Positions 59,843 through 64,000 of a stretch of 64,000 nucleotides of DNA are shown here, one piece after another. The DNA is taken from NCBI GenBank assembly GCA_963573315.1, contig OY752143.1, positions 248,001 to 312,000 on the forward strand, written 5' to 3'. The notes beneath the pieces were generated by a model, which worked only from the letters and a program-made list of their open reading frames with translations, did no database searches and was not told the origin of the DNA. The position numbers and the translations under genes are program-made. Each line of letters opens with the position of its first letter. The stretch's first letter is position 1. This DNA is from Entomortierella parvispora. Lineage: Eukaryota > Mortierellomycota > Mortierellomycetes > Mortierellales > Mortierellaceae.

Positions 59843-61473
59843 CTATTCTGACATCACGGTATCTTTCATGTGCAAGTGCTCCAAGTTCAAGAACTTGATA
59901 GCGTTTCCACTCAGCAACTTGATCTTTTCCTCATCCGTCAGCCACTGAGCATCCTCAATCATCTTGCCCGGGTGGAGCTCGCCCAAGGGGAACGGATAGT
60001 CGGATCCAAGCATGATGTTGTCAATGCCCATCTTTTTGATCAAGAACTCGAGCGTCTCCTCGTCATGCACCAAAGAGTCCACAAAGATACGGTTCATATA
60101 AGTCCTAAAAAAAATGTAGCAAATGACGACAGAGTCGGGGTAAGTACCGCGGACAAAACGATGGGACATGAGGCGAGATATAAAAAAAATAAAATCCAAT
60201 CAAGTCTTCTTACATGGGGCCCTTCTTGGTTCTGGTAGCGCACAGGTCCGGGCGGACATCGAAACCATGCTGGATACGACCCACTGTGGCGGGGAAGGAA
60301 CCGCCTCCATGAGCAAACGAGACCTTCAGCTTTGGGAATCGCTCCAAGACTCCTCCCATGACCATGGCACAGATCGAGATGGTGGTCTCACAGGGCATGC
60401 CGACCAACCAAGGGAACCAGTATTTCTCCATGCGACCCTTGCTGTCCATATCCCAAGGATGCACAAAGACCACTGCATTCGTTTCCTCGCAGGCAGCCCA
60501 GATGGGGTCCAGCTCGGGTGCATCCAAGTTCCAGTCATTGATGTGGCTTCCAATCTGGATACCCGCCAAGCCCAACTCTTCACGGCAACGCTTCAATTCC
60601 TGGACGGCCAATTCGGGGGCCTGCATGGGCAAGGTGCCGAGGCCGACAAAGCGCTTGGGATCCTCGGCCACCACTTGGGCAATGTGATCATTCAAGTACC
60701 GGGCCAAATCCAGGGTATGTTCAGGACGGGCAGCATAGTTGAACATGACGGGCACAGTCGAAAGGACCTACAAAGTAAAAAGAAAAATAAAAGGGTCTGT
60801 CAGAGAAAAGGGGATACACATGGGTGTCACAGGCACAAAGGAAGAAGGGTCAATGACTTGATGTTACTCATCTTACCTGCACATCCACATCTGTCGCATT
60901 GCATTCCTTGACTCGCTGTTCTGAGGACCAGCAGTTACATTCGATCGTTCTAAAGTTCTTTCCGTCCATCATCATGTTGGCCTTGCCCTATGAGGATTCA
61001 TTGACATGACAGAGAAGGTCAGCTAGCCGTTAGTCACCAAGGTTTTCTCTTGCGCTCACTCTCTCCATTCTCTCTCTGTCTCTGTCTTTCAGTCTTTTTG
61101 GCTTACAGGCTCAATATGGTCCAGTTGAATCCATGAGCCATAGCCATACTTCTTCTTCAAGTCTGGCCAGTGCTTTGGGAGAATGTGACTACAGGACAGG
61201 ACGGACGGACAAAGAAAAAAAAGGACAAAAAGTCAGCTATCAAAAGAGCTCTTCTCTTTTTTTTTAAACATTCTTTGCTTCACTCCTCCTTCTCTTCTTT
61301 CTTTTTTGTAACCCTCTTCTCATAATCGAAACAAGATGGAAGGGGAGTATTTCTTACGTATGCATATCGATCTTGAGGAACTTTGTGTTGCGCTCAATGC
61401 CCTTGAGGTCCTTTTCGGCCTGGACGGCAACAGCGACATCGGCGTGGTTCATGCCTGGGGCGGGTCCTGCCAT
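59843..61473 (-). CDS. ACMSD: 2-amino-3-carboxymuconate-6-semialdehyde decarboxylase (ACMSD)
   Basis: Zinc-dependent amidohydrolase-superfamily decarboxylase of the kynurenine pathway; it diverts ACMS from quinolinate and NAD towards picolinate and glutarate. Five exons: 61473-61358, 61188-61107, 60987-60877, 60767-60214, 60104-59843; phases 2,0,0,2; 374 aa. Metal ligands: H38-x-H40 in KIDMHTHILPKHW (split across the first intron), the histidine of FVHPWDM, FAHGGGSFPATVGR, and the aspartate of MLGSDYPFPLGELHPGK. GLGTLPMQAPELAVQEL, QIGSHINDWNLDAPELDPI and WFPWLVGMPCETTISI match ACMSD rather than other family members. A 33-residue N-terminal extension precedes the usual start. Cytosolic. Both neighbours are functionally unrelated. 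Confidence 0.95.
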
Positions 61474-61946
61474 TGTGATTGTATGTGGGAAATGTAAAAG
61501 AGGGGAGAGAATGTGAAGAGTGAAGAGTGAGGCAGTGGTCGCTTGAAAAGGGTTGGAGGAGCTGGAAGGATAAGGAATGAGGAAAAGAAAAAAGAGATGG
61601 GGAGAGTCGGATGAACGACGTTCGGGAATGGATTTTTTTTTGTTGATGAGACAAAATTCCTCTTAAGTGCTTTCCCACGGACAAAATGTTCCTCTTCAAT
61701 GCACGAGCCACACCCTTCCACCCGTTGCGGTGTGGCTAGGCTGGCCAAGGGGTAACCCTTTCGCTTTCCTGTCCTCTTATTAAACAACGCCCCATCCTTT
61801 CTTTGGGGGTCAATGGCCCATAGAGTACAAAGAGACAAGAGCTTTTTTTTCGTTTTATTCGTTTGTTCTTTTGGGTGGGTGGAGGGGAATAATCGATGGG
61901 TCGGCAAAGAAAAGAAAAAAGAAAAATACACCTTTCACCGGTCGGG

Positions 61947-64000
61947 TCATTGCTCTCGCTGTATTGAATGATGTCCGTGTTGTAGTTGTGCTGCTGCCTG
62001 TGCTGCCTGTGTCGCCAGCTGCGCCTTCTTGAGCCGAATACAGTCCGGGAGATGGAGTCCTCTGTACTTTGTCACATAGCCTCCTTCTTCCTTCTCTGTC
62101 ACCGTCTTGTTCACCTGTCATCAGAAACGAAACACATGCAGATGTTAGTCAAACGCACACTTTCTGAACACTGTTGCACAAGTTCCTCCCTATCCTTTAC
62201 CCCCTTTTCCCCTCTTTTCTTTTTCCTAGTCATCTGTTTGTCCAGAAACGTCATTAAACCAGCCAGGGTTAAAAGAACCTACCGTGCATCCTGCATTACT
62301 GTTGGAGCATTTGTAATAAATACTCTTACATCCCGTCTTCTTTTGGATCGTGTTTCCGTTATTCTTCCACAAAAAGTCATCCACATGAGGTTCTGCAGAT
62401 TCCACAATCGTATTCACCGGCTGCATCTCTCGACGCTTTCGTTTCCGCTTGTAATCCATACCGGCCGTCGATGCTCCTCCAATGCCTCCAGATGATTTCG
62501 AACCCTTTCCTGCAGATACGGATCGTGTCAAGCCCTCTGCGCTTCCCAGGATAAAAGTCGCAGCCGATGAAGAGGTTGAAGAGCTCGAGTTGTTATTGCT
62601 GTGGTTGTTGCCATTGTTATGCTCATGATCATCGTCGTGGTCGTGATCATGGTGATGGTGATGATGTGGATCATGACCCGAGACGGATCCTAGCCCTGAG
62701 AATTCCAACGTCAGCGAAGTCTCGCCATTGCCCCCCGTATTGTTGTGCATGCTTAGGGCCGAACCTGGGCGACTGGCCATTCCCATAAGCGGATGGTTAT
62801 CATAGTCGTCATCCTCCGAGTCCTCGTCTAGAATCAACAATAAAATGAGGGGTTAGTTCAGGTTCAATTGGTACAACTGGGCTCATTAAATCCTTGACCT
62901 TGTTGCTGTCCTGTCCCACTTGCCCCATCTCACCCATGGATTGTGGTTGTGGTTTTCTGTTCTTTTTTTTTTTTTTCTTGTGCTCATTTTCATGCACCTG
63001 CATCATGTGTCAGCAGTGAGCACTCGTTTCTCGCCACGTCAATGTATGGTCCGGGGTAATCCAAACGGCGAAAAGGTAAACCGAAAAAGAGAGCAAAAGC
63101 AAACATTGACCATTGGGATGGGCGATCAAACACACACCATGCAACGCACATACGCTCACATATACAAAAACACAGCAAAGTGAACAACAACATGCCCAAG
63201 AAAGGATGAAAAAAACACTCACCACTGTCAACCTCCATGGTCCGGATGGATGCAGAACTCTCGTTCCTGGGTCTGCCTGCTACCAATCGCTGTTCTGTTA
63301 TGGTGGTCTGGCTCGGGAGCTGGCTCGGGTTGATATGAGAGAGCGAGCTCGTTCTCCGGATCACTCCATGGTGGTTCATGCCCGGGAGATTCGAGTACTG
63401 TTGAGCATGCGTGTAAGCATTGCCACTCGAGAACGAAGGTGGAGGTGGCGGTTGTGACGCGTGGTGTTGGTACGACATATGAGGTATTGGTTGTTGCTGG
63501 TGAGGATGCTGTTGGAAAGGATGTTGCTGAAGTCCTGCTTGTGCATGGTGCTGTTGTTGTTGTTGCTGGTATTGTTGCTGTTGCTGTTGCTGTTGCTGAT
63601 GTTGCAGCTGTTGTTGAGGATGTCCAAATCCTTCAGTACCGTTCCCTGCCACGCCCATCATCGACATGTTTCCGAGTTGACTGGCCGAGGGCATGGCAGA
63701 CATGGATTGGGACCTCATATGGTGTACCTCTCCTGCAAAGGTCACCGATCGTTTCCTTGTTAGGCTGGGGTCCACAAACTGTCCAAAGCCTCCACCCATG
63801 GTCTGTCCCATCATCTGCTGCTGCTGTTGTTGCTGCTGTTGAGAAGGGTGGCCCATCGCGCTCATCCCAAGCATTCCTCCCATCCCAAAGGCGTGTGTCT
63901 GGGAATACAATGGAGGAACGCCCATAGAAGCCGTGGATCCGGCGGCAGTTGTAGAAGGGTTTGCTGCTGCTGTCGACTGTGTTCCTGCGACGGTGCTTGT
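61947..64000 (-). CDS. WRKY-like zinc-finger transcription factor (5' end outside window)
   Basis: Exons in the window: 64000-63223 (open at the right edge), 62827-62283, 62114-61947; phases 1 and 0; 497 codons visible including the stop. The visible N-terminus is Gln/Met/His-rich with poly-Q. It is followed by RRTSSLSHINPSQLP and an acidic run, DSDEDSEDDDYD. A basic signal, KRKRKRRE, precedes the C-terminal domain: HVDDFLWKNNGNTIQKK, CKSIYYKCSNSNAGC, then across the splice VNKTVTEKEEGGYVTKY and RGLHLPDC. This follows the WRKY layout (DG-WRKYGQK-SYYKC-GC-VKK-VER-Y-G-H) with putative ligands C-x6-C-x21-H-x3-C, but the WRKYGQK heptad is WKNNGNT. WRKY-GCM1 superfamily members (WRKY, GCM, FLYWCH, Aft/Rcs1) bind DNA. 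The last 35 residues are Ala/Gln-rich. Family by motif only. Confidence 0.75.
63545..63620 (-). repeat. poly-glutamine coding repeat (TTG/CTG on + strand)
   Basis: About 25 triplets of mixed CAA/CAG on the minus strand encode a Gln tract in the WRKY-like protein. A second, shorter tract lies near 63817-63842. Open frames on the opposite strand (poly-Leu, poly-Val) are repeat artefacts. Confidence 0.85.

Overview
The window reads as nuclear DNA of a filamentous fungus, most likely an early-diverging one (Mucoromycota, probably Mortierellomycotina). Genes carry many short introns with GTAAGT/GTGAGT-type donors and CTAAC-like branch sites, coding density is moderate, and many regulatory proteins have long CAG/CAA-encoded glutamine tracts. 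The protein set is fungal (Pex22, Ldb17/SPIN90, Glo3, Cwf21, Cab2-type PPCS). A Crinkler-type gene with a short intron-rich structure also points to that lineage. The taxon is an inference. Exon chains were built by hand; for every multi-exon model fully inside the window the exon lengths sum to a multiple of three and neighbouring splice phases agree.

Layout. 0-7 kb: a partial Q-rich protein with an integrase-type HHCC zinc module (-), divergent from an unknown 768-aa coiled-coil/acidic protein (+). 7-16.5 kb: housekeeping genes, namely phosphopantothenate-cysteine ligase (-), divergent from Pex22-like peroxin (+), then an Ldb17/SPIN90 Arp2/3 activator (+) tail-to-tail with a METTL21-like methyltransferase (-). 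16.5-20.1 kb: a Crinkler (CRN) gene (+) with ubiquitin-like header, P-loop NTPase and putative PD-(D/E)xK nuclease, sharing a 325-bp divergent promoter with the methyltransferase. 20.3-25.5 kb: a TALE homeodomain gene, a cysteine-rich unknown and a seven-helix membrane protein, all (-). 25.5-28.9 kb: no convincing gene. 28.9-35.4 kb: a 1104-aa GATA factor (-) with a 2-kb coding-region intron and a 1.2-kb 5' UTR intron. 35.4-47.4 kb: about 12 kb nearly without genes; only weak exon-like pieces at 37.7-39.0 kb.

47.4-64 kb is dense again: Glo3 ArfGAP (-), divergent from a 211-aa Helitron-N-terminus-like protein (+), glycerol kinase (+), dynein light intermediate chain (-), Cwf21/SRRM2 splicing factor (-), ACMSD of the kynurenine pathway (-), and a partial WRKY-like transcription factor (-) running off the right edge.

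There is no operon logic. Links between neighbours are at most shared divergent promoters (methyltransferase/CRN, Glo3/Helitron-like, PPCS/Pex22) and overlapping 3' ends. The most unusual content is the CRN nuclease-type effector and three regulators or proteins built from mobile-element or plant-like parts: integrase HHCC, Helitron N-terminus, and WRKY fold.
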